A stretch of DNA of 64,000 nt from Maniola hyperantus. Lineage: Eukaryota > Arthropoda > Insecta > Lepidoptera > Nymphalidae. The notes beneath the pieces were generated by a model that worked only from the letters and a program-made list of their open reading frames with translations, did no database searches and was not told where the DNA came from. This document shows, piece after piece, positions 24,746 through 36,620 of this stretch; within the stretch, counting starts at the first letter, position 1; every line of letters begins with the position of its first letter. The stretch is from positions 11,718,001 to 11,782,000 of the forward strand of contig NC_048538.1 of NCBI RefSeq assembly GCF_902806685.2, given 5' to 3'. The position numbers and the translations under genes are program-made.

Positions 24746-26105
24746 CAACCCGACTTAAGCCTCAATTTGGCACTAGCTGCAGATTTACTGAATACGAAAT
24801 TGTGTTTTTTACACAAACACAAAAAAATATTACCTCTTCATAATAAATTCAAATTATGCTAACGAGTGCATCCTATTATCGTGTTCCTAGCATAAACGAA
24901 GTATAATTTTCCTTTTTTAATTCTTAATTTTCAAATCACTGTGATTATGCCAGATCCATAATATCCTAACTTAATGTCAATCAACCTAAAACCTAGTAAA
25001 ATTAATAAACAAGATTCTTGTGTAGAATTTTCGATATTTATTACTATCGTTATTTCACAAAACGTTACAGAAATAACCTTGAAAAAAAACGTATCCACCG
25101 CAACAGTGTTATAAATAAGTAGGTATATCAACACATATCCATAACAGCTACTTAACATAATAACACACACACAACTTTTAAGATCGAAACTTGTGAAGTT
25201 GAAGGGAACGAAAGTCCCATTAGGTAAATTATAATATAGAAACTTATTTCAACAGTGTAGGATTTATTTTTCAAGCTGTTAAGATTTATGTTTACTGTTT
25301 TTGCAGTCACAAGCAGGTAGATACACCACTACAGTTAGTGTGATATTGTAGAATAGCTTTAATTTTAATTTTTTGAAGAATTTTACTGTATTTAATAGAC
25401 TGCGAATCAAGAAAAACCTAATAACGTTTTTTGATTCAAGGCATTTAAGATTTAAGTTCATTAGTTCAAGTTTTACTCAATTTCAGTGCCGCCAGTAATT
25501 ACGTATACTTACTTACTGTTCAGTTGGCTAAAACATTCAGATTAAAGAAAAAAATATATTTTGATCACAAGTAGAACTACACCATTTTGTTCAGCAGCTC
25601 CTCAAATTATTTTCATGTGTACAGTAAGGTCGACAATGCAGTCTCAAGTACTCCTCTCGACAAGTTTTTATGCCTCACTACTCGTAAACCTCATGTCTGT
25701 CGCCTGCACTATCTTTTAGTGCTCCTTTTAATCAATTGAAGGATGCAGCTGTGATTTCAATCGAGATTAAGAATCCTGAAATAGAAAAAGAAGAAAGAAA
25801 GGTCTTATTTTATCTTCGTGTATATTTTTATTATTTTTATCTACATTTATTTCTTCAAATCCTTATTATGCATTAAAAAAAAGTAAATCTTACTTTCTAA
25901 TAAATAAATTCAAAAGTGTGTTTGTTTGTTTGTTTTTCAGTTTACTCGGTAGGTTAATCTCTAGTATGATGTTTTTTGATCATTGTTTTCAATCAATACT
26001 TATAATAAATTAAGAATATTTTTTTCTATTAAGATTTAGTGCAGTCCGAATGAGGAGATTTCAACTAAAATTTTTGCGACCATATCAACAAATCCAACCA
26101 ATAAA
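24746..26105. other. No gene seen
   Basis: AT-rich; a short GTGTGTTTGTTTGTTTGTTT piece at 25917 may be a Helitron end remnant. Confidence 0.5.
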
Positions 26106-26470
26106 TCAGCCTTTTTGTGACCACTGCTGCATAGAAGCCTTTTCCGAAAGCGCCCACCAACACACGCCTTTACTTTGCTCTTCCACTCGCTGCCCGTCGT
26201 CCAACACTGCGCTTACCGGTACGCTGTCTTCACTCCGGGACACGTCTAAGCCACTTTCCATCACTTCTACGACAGATGGCCTGCTCACCTGTTCCAGCTC
26301 GCTAATCCGCTGGGCTATGTCGATCACTTTAGCTCTCCTACGGATTTTCTCACTACGAAGAGTCCCCCCGAGAGACACCCAACATAGCATGCTGATCGTC
26401 TTTGAACTTATGAACGAGGTCCAATGTCAATGTCCACGTTTCGACTCCACAAGTCATCACAAGTAGGATG
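26106..26470 (-). mobile_element. RTE-type LINE coding fragment
   Basis: On the minus strand the frames give CGVETWTLTLD, then AMLGVSL-like residues (MLCWVSLGGTLRSEKIRRRA) and KVIDIAQRISELE. The (A/M)LG.SL...IRRR.KV.DIAQRI pattern is the C-terminal region of lepidopteran RTE reverse transcriptases. The frame shifts afterwards, so this is an old dead fragment. Confidence 0.72.
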
Positions 26471-27850
26471 TAATTAATTAAATACTTCCTCGGTCCTGCT
26501 TTATAGGCTTCAGAGTATCGGCCAGCTGGATTTTTCTGCTATCTATATTCGAACGGCCTCCATTTGTATATTTTTGTAAAATATTTGCTAATTCGACTAA
26601 TCATCTTATATTTGTATTTGTATTTGACTTTTGTATTTGATACCAGTTACTACTTATTATTTGCTTCATACTCATTTATATAGGTTTGCAATGGGGCATT
26701 ACTGTCTTTGTTGTGTAACCTCCGAATTTTTATCATTTTATACGAAACTTAAGTGACAGGTCTAAAAGTAATGGCATCATTTTCCGTCGAGTATATTATT
26801 GTTAAAAGGCTAGCTGCTATAGGGTGCATTTAAATTAGTGTGGTGTGACAGAGAGGCTGCTGTTGCATCGCTAATTTGTATGCACCCTTAGACCTGTCAA
26901 TTAAGTATGTTTAGTTTAGGATTTGTGTGCAATTGAATTATCCATTTATTTAAATCTACTTTTTTATAAAAATATACTTCCTATCTTATAGTCAAACACC
27001 TTTTAGTGTTGAAGTGTTTCGATTTTTTTGATGAGAAGTATAATATTATCTTTGTAGATATGAAACACCTACGTACAATATTATATTGTAAACTCTATGT
27101 GAACTGTACCAGGTTCCACCCTAAGTGTCACTTACGTGTTATAGTTTGAAATTGAGTTTCTCAAGTAGGTACTTTAACTTACAGCACAGCCACAGTGGGT
27201 GTATTTGTGTGTGTATGGGTATCAGCTAATCGTATATGTATACGAGAGAAGACAAACGTACTATAATACTATATTTTAATTTTAAAATAATTTACTCCTT
27301 GTAGGACAATTTCCTTATTCAAAACTCTACAGAACCAACCTTTATATATAAAAATATTCCTACCTGGCTGCAATATTATTATGTAAGTCAATACTCTCAA
27401 AAATATTGCAAGCTGCTACAAGACCCACAAGAGTAAATTATCATCGGTCAAATTGTCACCTCGATAGTTACATCATAATATGGCAAGTTAATTTTATCGT
27501 TTAATTTTATATGACAAATTCAGGCGGCTATTTAACCAAACAGTCATGTAACCACCCGTGTGCGTCTAACCTCAGTTTGTACTAAGTAGATTCCTATAAT
27601 ATTATGGAACCATTTAAAATGATTAAAAATGTTAGATAAACCGCAGACGATCTCTGTTTATCCAGAGAATGCGACATCGTAAGGAATAAATCATGCGTCA
27701 AACGCACACCGAGAGGGAGAGGGTGGCTATGTCATCAAGCAAGGGACGCCACTCCAGATCATTCATCCGACCCGACAGTGTATTGAATCACGTATCCGAC
27801 TTATAGGCTGAGCAATTAGTGCCACCGATTCATTTGATTTGATCCTTTTT
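26471..27850. other. No gene seen
   Basis: AT-rich non-coding DNA. Confidence 0.6.
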
Positions 27851-28052
27851 TAGGGTTCTGTACCGAAATGGCAAAAAGGAATCCTTATGGTGTGGCTGAG
27901 ATCTATAGAGCCTACTTTGACTTTGCTCAGAATTAAGTTTCAGTTAAATCGAGACAGATTCATGTAAGCGATTTAATGTTGTATCGATTTAACAAAATCA
28001 AAATTCACTCTACAGATCTAAGCCTAAGTCTGTGTGTTTGGCCGTCCGTCAC
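27851..28052 (+). mobile_element. Degenerate GGGTTCCGT-like repeat fragment
   Basis: TAGGGTTCTGTACCGAAATG with AAAAAGGAATCCTTATGG and later GGCCGTCCGTCACAC resembles the head of repeats of this type. The remainder is too diverged to align by eye. Confidence 0.45.
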
Positions 28053-28693
28053 ACAACGTTGATAGAAATTGAGCGTCGAAACATAACGACAGAGTAAAAT
28101 GGACTTGAAAGTCCTTGATTTACAGTCAAACATTCTGTACCTATCACCAATTTAAACTGCGCAAGGTTTCCGCGTCGTTTATTTTTCTGATGACGTAAAA
28201 GACGACGTACCCAGGTACCTACTTTCATACAAAGAGCTGACATAGAAAAGTACTTATAACCACTTTGCAATAGTCTGCAAGAAATGGAAATCTGCCGTCC
28301 CTAGTCTTCAGCTACTCTTGCATGCAAATTTTTCACCGCATATCTAGATATATAAGAAAGTACTAAAAATAAAAAGAGTATTACTTATTTTGTATACAAA
28401 AAATGTTGGTCTATCTGTCTGTTCCTTGTGTTAAAGAAGCGTAAAATTTTCATCTTTATTGTAAAAGTAAGGCATATTGCATTGAGTTTGGATGCTAGAG
28501 ATGATAATGTAATTAATTATATGTTCTTTCGAATTATACCTATTGTTACACATTTTTGTATGGACGAGTTGCTCTAAATGGCGATTCGCAGTCCCCGTAT
28601 TACAAACAACGGATACCATTTCTATTACTTACCTTGTGTTCTATGGTTCCATCTCATAACTCCACCATCATTATTTCTAAATCATAGTCAACT

Positions 28694-28896
28694 TCTCTAG
28701 GTATATATAAAAATGAATCGCTAAATGTGTTGATGATCGCAAATCTCGCGAACAGCTGAACCGATTTCGCTAATTCTTTTTTTATAATATTCCTTGAAGT
28801 ACGAGGATGGTTCTTACGGAGAGAATTTATAAATTTAAAAAATGGCCTGAAAAAGAATCGATTGTCAGGCGGTACGAAGTTCGCCGGGGCAGCTAG
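28694..28896 (+). mobile_element. Helitron-like element, GAATCGCTAAATG family
   Basis: Starts near TATATAAAAATGAATCGC, passes AACAGCTGAACCGATTTCGC and ends GCCGGGGCAGCTAG before T. It has the same style of 3' end as the other Helitrons but a different body. Confidence 0.7.
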
Positions 28897-28912
28897 TTAT
28901 AAATATATGACA

Positions 28913-29060
28913 CTCATCATCATCGTCAACTGATAGAGGTCCACTGCCGGACATAGGTCTCTTGTAGGGTTTTCCACACGACCCGGTCTTGCGCCTGCGG
29001 ATCCTTGAGACTGGTTTGATGTCGTTTGTCCACCTGGGGGATGGTCTTCCAACATTGCAC
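28913..29060 (-). mobile_element. RTE-type LINE 3' end
   Basis: The minus-strand frame ends SLKDPQAQDRVVWKTLQETY then VRQWTSIS, followed by a (GAT)-like tail at 28913-28923. This is the standard RTE C-terminus. Only about 45 codons remain recognisable. Confidence 0.8.
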
Positions 29061-32000
29061 GTCTATGAGCGTGATATTATCTGTGTAAAAATAACAAAGT
29101 ATTTTTATTTTTCGCAAAATATTATTCTGCAATGATATGTCTGTATTGATCAACTATTGACTTTTAAATTAAAAATAGTCTTAGATCAATAGTCTGTATT
29201 TGTTTTGAGAAGTTTTATACAGTCCACTCTACTTTATCGCTACTCACGCATATCTACGTTCCATAAATAACTAGTCCGTTAATAACCAGCTGAATATTCC
29301 GTATGGATGTATTAAACGTACATATGTGGGTTTTTGATAATTTTTAAATATTTGTTTCCAACAAAGTCCCTGACAAATATTATATTAATAGTGTTAAAGA
29401 TACATAAATGATATATCGACAAAATTAAAAAAAAAATTGTTTAAAAATTATAAGTTTTACAATTGAATGGCCCAAACATTGCGTGTTGCCAGTGATGATA
29501 TAATATGCATTCGTGATATAAAATCGATCGTAAAATATTATATTCAATGAAGTAATCACTAAATATAAAAACCTTGCAGCAGCAAGCAGCATCTTGCAAA
29601 CAGAACAGCGAGAAACTGTAATTGTTCGACCCTTACGTGGTCGACATCCAATCAACTCGTACGAAAAGTTTTTTTATATCAAACTTATCACATCGAAGAT
29701 ATTGATGACCTTTCTGTCAAAGTAATGGCCTACAACAAAAAAGAAATTTGGCTTATCTACTCAGTTTGATCCCATATGCTGATACAATATTTAATGTAAG
29801 AATGAATGAATAAGAATTCCCTCTTGTATGATCCCCATTATTAAATTTCAAAGGAGATTACGATCCGGTAATCTTGAAATATAAGGTCCTATTTCATTCA
29901 GCAAGCTCGTTGTAGGAGTACGCTTAAAATTTATCGACTCCGGTCTTCCTTCGCTTAAAAGTGCAAAACTTTTTCATAAAACGCACAATTTACAACATTC
30001 GTAGCGAGTAAAACTACAATTAATACGACGCCACGCACACATACACGGTATTAATGTGTTTGTAATTATTTTATGGAAAAGTTTAATTCTGCAATGCGCC
30101 ATCGTCGAAAGTTGAGGGAAATTCAAAAACATGATCCTGTCGTAATCCTTCAGGCTAGTATAAAAGCACCTAGCTTACGTATGTTTTTCTCTTGCATTAA
30201 TAATTAAACACGCTCGTATTATCATCGCCGGGTGTCACTTTCTACATGTCTAATTAGAAATTCTATTTACGATTCAGTTCTGTAAAGGATATAATTAACT
30301 AATTTCTAACTTATATGCCAGAGAAACAGCACATTTTCGCAAGTGGTGCGCAAGTACATACCTTTTGTATAATTAAACTGCGGGCAAACCCAGTTTAAGT
30401 TTAATCCTATAGCCTCTTGACACCACACTCCCACCCGGAGGGGAGCTTATTTTGTTCGTCAACACTATCGACCGATGTGGAGACGAAAATGCTCAACCCA
30501 CGCTACAAGTGTCATACGGAATATCACTGTAGTTGAACGCAAGATGATTCCTTTTACAATGTTTTATTTTGTTCTTTTGTACTTATAGTAGCCTTTATAT
30601 AAAGTCTATATACTTAAATGTTTTATAGTGCTACAAAGGAACTCACAATTTCGGTAGGTACCATGCCTAGTTATACTCATAGGTAAGTAGGTAGCTATAG
30701 CAATGTTCTATAACTACTTTGTTAGGATAGCCAAAAGTTGTTGCATCAATAAAACTAACTAACACCATCATTATAAATGCACATTATCCCATAAAATATA
30801 AAATCCATAGTTATAATTTTTTGACAACAATATAAGCCTATCATTTTCGAGCTCCTGGTAGTTCTCTTTAAGTGATAAGTTGTCCTTGTGCATATGCTTT
30901 CAATGTTTATATTAATAAATATATTATAGTAATTTTTACTAGTTCCATAATCATGAATCATGAATAATTTATGAAAAATATGTCGACTTAAATATACTTA
31001 CTTCGAACCGAACCCACTGAATCGCGGTTGCTAAGCGAAGCCCGAAGGTCGCTTAAAACATTTCCGATTGTCCAGACCCTTATAGTATAAATGCTCTTAG
31101 CAACCTTGCGACGGCTTACAACATTTTGGCCCTAATTACGCATTCTCGACATTTGGTTAATGTATGAAAATTCGAAAGAACGAACCATGTTGATGGTACT
31201 CGAAACAAAATAATTGCTACGGTCGCGCGGTCCCGGATTCGGCCCCCGCATTCATTATTCACTTTTTATTTCGCCCTCCCCTAGGCTTATAATTTGACTC
31301 GAAACATAAAATCAAGTTTTATTTCATTATGTGAAGAAAAAGTAAAATAATGAAAACCTGACCTTTTACATGAAACACGAGATAAATCTCGGGAACGACC
31401 GCGACACAATGATGACTTTAAAAAAGTTCCAAACAGAGAAAAGAATATAAGTTATAGAGCATACTTCTCCAGCTTCTATTGAAACTTTTTTACACTTGGA
31501 TGTAAGAAAATTTCTACATCTCACCATATTTTTTGAGACAAAGCCGTCGTAGTCAATCCCGACAATAGCGCAAGCTCGGTACAGGCATAGTTTTTTGCAT
31601 TAAGCAAGAAGGGGGAAACGCGACAAGGCATCGTAGCGTCTCGCTTTCAACCACTCGCTAGGCGCGGCTGCATAAAAGAAATAAGTAGGTATACCTACTA
31701 TACTATATGAATGCAACCCTTGTGTAGGTATATGGAATGGAGTCACTCCGATGTGTTTCGAATGGCTTTCGATGACAAGTGCGCTGAGCTATTTCTCTTT
31801 TTAGATGGCTAAATGCGCCCATTGTTTCGTGAGCGCTCGTGTAAGCATTTCTGAAGAAGTACGCCTTGGTATGCATCTGGGCGATTTTTCTCTCGCTAAA
31901 ATAAATTGCTCGACGACATAAGTAAGCACTCGTTTCTTCATTTGTAACTGCTCAGTTTATTAAAACATCTGTTTACTTCTTATAGTAACAAGTATTTATA

Positions 32001-33056
32001 TAAGTAAGTAGGTATACCTAGTATAATTATAAGATAAATTTCCAAAGCAAAAATACGTGTGTTAAGTAAGTATTCTATTCAAAAAAAGATTGACCATTCA
32101 TGGGCCGAGAGCTTTAACACTCATGTATAAAAAGTAAAGACAGTGTATTAAGCTACATCATACCTTCTTCATCAATTTCTTCGACAGTACGGATCCTCTT
32201 TAAATTTTACATATCCTTATCAACGCATCGATCAGCCATTATTTATTCAGGTCACGAAAGTATTGAGAAGTTTGTTCATTTACATGCATTCGCTTTTTCT
32301 TTCGTATTTACTTGTTCGCGCTTTCTTTATCGGATATTGAATAAAAACATACGGTAACTTGAATGAAATTTTATTTGGTTTTATATCGATGTTTTATTAA
32401 AGTGCAATCTACGATAAAATTAAATAACTTCCACAATAGCGTTGGCCTCTGTTGTTCGTACTATTTCTTTTGTGCTCGGAAGCTGCGATTTAAGTCCTCC
32501 ATTGATCAACTATCGTTACGTGTCTTCGTATTTTAAATCCTCTCAACTTCGAATGAACAATGCAGGACGGAGCCAAGTTTAGATGTTCTCAGAACTACGA
32601 GTATCTGCACGACAGACAGCGAGCATCAGAACGAGATAGATTAATACCGTGCAAGTGTTGGTGAAGCGGGGAAGCAATAACGTTCCGTTAATGTCCGCCA
32701 TTTAGAACGTACGCGGTTACTGTCTTGCGTCGCCTGATGTCTAGTACCACAGAGTAGGTACTTATTTTATGTCACGACTCTCCAACCGAACTAACGAGAC
32801 TGGCAACCTAAGCCTCAGAATCACCATTTGCCATCCGTACGGTCTCTGTATTGTTACAAATGGCACAGAAATGTTGGCAGACGCCCGTGCGAGACCTAAT
32901 GAGCTGTGAAGTAGATAAGGTGTGCGACATGAGAAGACGGGATCATCCCTCTATCTATGCGGAATGTTTACTGCTACCGAGCAAATATATATAGACACTA
33001 TGTGATGCAAGAGAAATAAGATAAATTTGAATATCTTAAGACATCACAGACGATAA
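29061..33056. other. Long stretch without gene or clear repeat
   Basis: About 4 kb. Frames at 29425 and 30755 are short and unrecognised. Parts at 31000-31280, 31540-31680 and 32560-32960 are less AT-rich and could be regulatory. Confidence 0.55.
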
Positions 33057-33226
33057 AGGTTCGTACGCACCTGAGCGGCGCGGCGCGGCGCTTCAGTCCG
33101 ACTGCAGAACGCTTCACCTCAGGCCGCTCGACGGTGCCTACCGCACTACAACTTCAGTACGCGGCAGCTCGCGTCACTTGCGCGTCACTTCTACACCCGT
33201 TCGCGTACGAGCAACAACGTCGCAAG

Positions 33227-33296
33227 ATGAGCGACAGTGAAGAGGATTTGATTATTATTTCTTTGTTGTGCAGAAGAAGAACGAATTATCGAAGAG
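33227..33296 (+). pseudogene. Harbinger transposase, N-terminal fragment
   Basis: ATG at 33227 begins MSDSEEDLIIISLLCRRRT, an acidic start followed by a hydrophobic run and an Arg cluster, which is the usual opening of Harbinger transposases. Coding is interrupted at about 33297 by the 480-bp repeat with the (GACA)n tract and resumes near 33780. Confidence 0.7.
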
Positions 33297-33652
33297 AAAA
33301 AACCGGCCAAGTGCGAGTCAGGCTCGCGCAATGAGGGTTCCGTACTACAGTCGTATGATTTCGATAATTCAAAAACTATGATGCATAAAAATAAATAAAA
33401 ATCTGTTTTAGAATGTACAGGTGAAGACCTTTCATATGATACCCCACTTGGTATAGTCACTCACTTCGAAAGTTGAAAATACTAATCCAAAATATTAGTT
33501 CATGACCACAATTTAATTTTTTTTGTGTGATCTAACCCTAAATTCACGGTTTTCAGATTTTTCCCCAAATGTCAGCTATAAGATCTACCTACCTGCCAAA
33601 TTTCATGATTCTAGGTCAACGGGAAGTACCTACCCTGTAGGTTTCTTGACAG

Positions 33653-33724
<72 letters not shown>

Positions 33725-33779
33725 CAAAGTGATCCTATAAGAGTTCCGTTTTTCCTTTTGAGGTACGGAACCCTAAAAA
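33297..33779 (-). mobile_element. 480-bp lepidopteran repeat (GGGTTCCGT family) inserted in the Harbinger gene
   Basis: The element runs from ACCGGCCAAGTGCGAGTCAG to GAGGTACGGAACCCT. It contains a (GACA)n tract and matches the copy at 51092-51525 in reverse complement over nearly its whole length. It splits the Harbinger reading frame inside an A-rich run. No protein is encoded. The class is uncertain; it is a widespread non-autonomous repeat. Confidence 0.8.
33648..33724. repeat. (GACA)n microsatellite
   Basis: About 19 units of the GACA tetranucleotide with one early interruption, inside the repeat at 33297-33779. The matching stretch in the copy at 51147 is much shorter, so this tract has expanded. 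Confidence 0.95.
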
Positions 33780-33945
33780 AGAAGAAGAAATGGATTGCTG
33801 ACATACCAAAGTCACGCTATCAAGAAGGATATCACATTTTGTTTCCTCGCCTTCTTAATGACTCTGTACCATTTCACATTTACTTCAGAATGTCAAAGAC
33901 AAAATTCTTTATGCGATTGCCTAATAGTTTTTGTGGAAATTACAT
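33778..33945 (+). pseudogene. Harbinger transposase, second fragment
   Basis: After the inserted repeat the frame resumes with KKKKWIADIPKSRYQEGYH and then FHIYFRMSKTKF. The W-I...G-Y-H...Y-F-R-M-S-x-x-x-F pattern is characteristic of the N-terminal part of Harbinger transposases. The frame decays after about 33920, where a neighbouring frame (VEITLETIG) also looks plausible, and an RTE LINE end follows. The DDE catalytic core is missing. Confidence 0.7.
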
Positions 33946-33949
33946 TAGA

Positions 33950-34050
33950 AACAATAGGTATACCACACAGGTCGGTAATATAATCCTACAAGAAACCTAT
34001 GTCCAGCAGTGGACATATCTATCGGTTGATGATGATGATGATGATGATAG
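33950..34050 (+). mobile_element. RTE-type LINE 3' end
   Basis: The translation ends QETYVQQWTYLSVD followed by (GAT)7. A Y-V-Q-Q-W-T terminus and a GAT repeat are the standard 3' end of lepidopteran RTE retrotransposons. Near-copies of TAGTTTTTGTGGAAATTA lie on both sides (about 33925 and 34048) and may be the target-site duplication. Confidence 0.75.
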
Positions 34051-34082
34051 TTTTTATGGAAATTATAAAAAAATATTTATGC

Positions 34083-34389
34083 ATATCCATACTTATATTA
34101 TTATCAACGCAAAAGTGTATTTGTCTGTCTATCTACTAGCTTTTCACGGCTCAACAGCTTAACCGAATTTGATGAAATTTGGTACAAAGTTGAATTACAT
34201 CCCGGGGAAGGACAGGCTACTTTTTATCCTGGAAAATGAAAGAATTTCCACGGGATTGTTAAAGGCCCATTTATATGAAGTTTGGACCAGAGGTAGCTTG
34301 CATTCCGGGAATTGACAGAGGTAGGCAACTTTTTATCCCGGAAAATCAAAGAGTTCACACGGGATTAAAAATCTAAAAAAAAATGCAAC
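34083..34389 (+). mobile_element. Lep1-like Helitron with internal tandem duplication
   Basis: The start TCCATACTTATATTATTATC, then a GTCTGTCTATC stretch and the TTTTTATCCTGGAAAATGAAA core, are typical of this family in plus orientation. The core is repeated a second time (TTTTTATCCCGGAAAATCAA at about 34330). The element breaks off before the normal CTAG end, where an inverted copy begins. Confidence 0.75.
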
Positions 34390-34620
34390 TAGATGATGCC
34401 TGCGACTTCGTCCGCGTGGATTTAGATTTTTCTATAGGTGAGCACATTTCCGGGAATTACCTACTCGTACCTATATACCTGAGATAGATTATACCCTGTA
34501 GGATAAAAGTAGCCTATGTGTGCCTACACATAGGCTAGTTTTATCCCGAAAATCAAAAAGGTTCCACGGGATTTTTAAAAAACCTATATCTACGCGAACG
34601 AAGTTGCGGGCATCAGCTAG
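34390..34620. mobile_element. Two Helitron pieces joined head to head
   Basis: From CTAG at 34390 (AGATGATGCCTGCGACTTCG) a minus-oriented Lep1-like 3' half runs to about 34521. It then reverses through an inverted repeat (arms 34501-34521 and 34526-34547) into a plus-oriented 3' half ending GGGCATCAGCTAG at 34620, followed by T. Confidence 0.75.
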
Positions 34621-34731
34621 TCCCTTAGGTTCTGTGGAAATTACATTAGAAAAAGCATTTTCGCAAAATGTCTTTGTTTTATGTGCAATAGAATATATAA
34701 AATAGGCAGGTAAACACAGGTACATATTATA

Positions 34732-34960
34732 TCTAAATACCTATATAAAAGAAAAAGGTGACTGACTGACTGATCTATCAACGCACAGCTCAAACTACTT
34801 GACGGATCGGGCTGAAATTTGGCATGCTGGCTAGCTAACTAGCTAATATGACGTAGACAACCGCTAAAAAGGGATTTATGAAAATTCAACCCCTAAGGGG
34901 GTAAAATAGGGGTTAGAGATTTGTGTAGTCCACGCGGACGACGTCGCGGGCATAAGCTAG
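34732..34960 (+). mobile_element. Non-autonomous Helitron, GGTGACTGACTG family
   Basis: Starts TCTAAATACC after an A, continues with AGGTGACTGACTGACTGATC, TTCAACCCCTAAGGGGGTAA and CACGCGGACG, and ends CATAAGCTAG before a T. The A/TC...CTAG/T ends without target duplication are Helitron ends. No coding capacity. Confidence 0.85.
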
Positions 34961-35330
34961 TATAATATAAACACAAGTACAACAATAGGTAGGCATATTT
35001 CCGAAACTATTAATTCTACCTAGATGAAGTAGGTAGGTATAATATGTACATAATATATTATAGTTATTTAATCAGGATTATTTTTACCATTGATGTTTTC
35101 TCATAACGCTCGGAGAGACATTTATACATTTAGACACTGGGAAGGGGGGAAGCCGACATCCTAGGGGTTGGGACCTTTGAGGATATACTTCTAAGAGCAT
35201 GAGGAACACGTCATGTGTCAAAAATTAAACCTACGTTATTTATTTTGAGGTCTATCTTGCCGATTCTTGCCTGTACTTTAAATACCTAACAAGATGCGCG
35301 TGTATCTTATTCGAGCGACGTACGCATACT

Positions 35331-35556
35331 GAAGCGCCGCGCCGCGCCGCTGGGTATGTCGCACTAGCGTCACTGCACTGCGCGTCGCTTCGGTGCGCTT
35401 CAAAATATTCTCTCCAGCCGTGCCGCGCGGCAACGCGCGGTGAAGCGCCGCGCCGCGCCGCTCTAGTGCGATATGCGCCATACAAAATGATAGAAATGAT
35501 ATTTTGAAGCTCTGTGCCGCGACGTGAAGCTCACTGAAGCGCCGCGCCGCGCCGCT
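35331..35556. repeat. Three direct copies of a GC-rich subterminal motif in the Harbinger element
   Basis: The same 21-bp motif, beginning GAAGCGCCGCGCC and ending GCCGCT, occurs at 35331-35351, 35442-35462 and 35536-35556, with an inverted copy at 33074-33094. Such subterminal repeats are often transposase binding sites in DNA transposons; that role is inferred. Confidence 0.85.
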
Positions 35557-35576
35557 CAGATGCGTACGAACCTTAA

Positions 35577-36357
35577 GTTGCTTAACTGCTTAATGAGCAC
35601 ACAACTGCACTAGGTAAATTGATCTAGTCTCATGCAATATAAGCTAAATATTATGCTTAAATTAAATATAACTAAAATAATCTGTTTTACCTGCCTACAT
35701 TATTAAAGGAGATGAAATTCAAGCTACAATTAAATTATAATACAATATGCTAAGGTGTAGTGATAAAATAATAATAAAATATCAACTAGGTCAAATGAAT
35801 ACGCACTGACTGATACTAGAAAATATTTATAAACAACTGGTACTGTAGGTATGGGTTTTCCCGTGAAATGGAGTTTTCAAACTATTCCATGGAAATAAAA
35901 TTTATCAATAACAGTTTGTATCTGAACGCTTCCGTAGGTAGGTATGCATCTAGGTAGTCACGAAGTTGCACGTTAGGTACTTACATAAAAGAAAACGTTT
36001 TAGAACGGACTTTGTAATGATACATTTTTTGAAAGCTCAAAAGAAGCTAAATGTATTTGAAGCAGTAACAAAGTAATTGTGTAAGTGTTGATGCGTACGT
36101 TTATTTTGAAATTGCAACCGACATAGACTTGCTTTTAGCTCTGGTCATGGGTTACCCATTTTTATTCTGTTATTTATCTATTTCATTTCTAGTGTTATAT
36201 CTGAATTATCCAATAAAAATTTATACAATAAAACAACGTCATAATTTAATTGAAAGAATCTTTGAAAACTTACTCATTAAAGACTGGCAAAAATTTTGCG
36301 TTTATGCGAATCCAGTTTTTGAAAAGTATCTAGATAAATTAATATAATAAAAATGGG
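35577..36357. other. No gene seen
   Basis: AT-rich. The frame at 36129-36347 is hydrophobic then basic but matches nothing known to me. Confidence 0.5.
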
Positions 36358-36620
36358 TAGTGACCCATGTTATAAATGCCAGGGTGTGTTTGTTCGTTGG
36401 TTAGTTCTTTAATCATGCTGCAATAGAGCAGCGAATCGACGTGATTTTTTGTATTGACAGTTACTTAAAGACCTGGGGAGTGACAAACCAGTGTTACGTA
36501 ACCAGTTTCTTGCACTGGTTTCATAGACGGCCGAAAGATCATAGGGTACCTTTTTCTCGGAAAATCAAAGAGTTCCCACGGGATTTTAAAAAACAATACC
36601 CACGCGTACGAAGTATATAA
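36358..36620 (+). mobile_element. Lep1-like Helitron, decayed ends
   Basis: AATGCCAGGGTGTGTTTGTT, CGACGTGATTTTTTGTATTG, TTTCTCGGAAAATCAAAGAG and CCCACGCGTACGAAGT follow the family order. The CTAG terminus is lost. A GTTACGTAAC palindrome lies inside at 36494-36503. Confidence 0.72.

Larger units (their letters stand above)
33057..35573 (+). mobile_element. PIF/Harbinger DNA transposon with nested insertions
   Basis: The ends are inverted repeats: AGGTTCGTACGCACCTGAGC at the left, mirrored by TGCGTACGAACCT at 35561-35573 on the right. They are flanked by a TAA duplication (33054-33056 and 35574-35576), the 3-bp target typical of PIF/Harbinger. Inside the terminal repeats is a GC-rich block (GAAGCGCCGCGCCGCG...), present once at the left (33074-33094, inverted) and three times at the right (35331, 35442, 35536). 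Two pieces of transposase-like coding sequence survive at the left. The middle is filled by later insertions, listed separately. The catalytic region was not found, so the element is dead as it stands. Confidence 0.85.

Noticed and set aside
33616..33804. Open frame with a CLSVCLSV repeat
   Set aside because: It is the antisense of the (GACA)n microsatellite.
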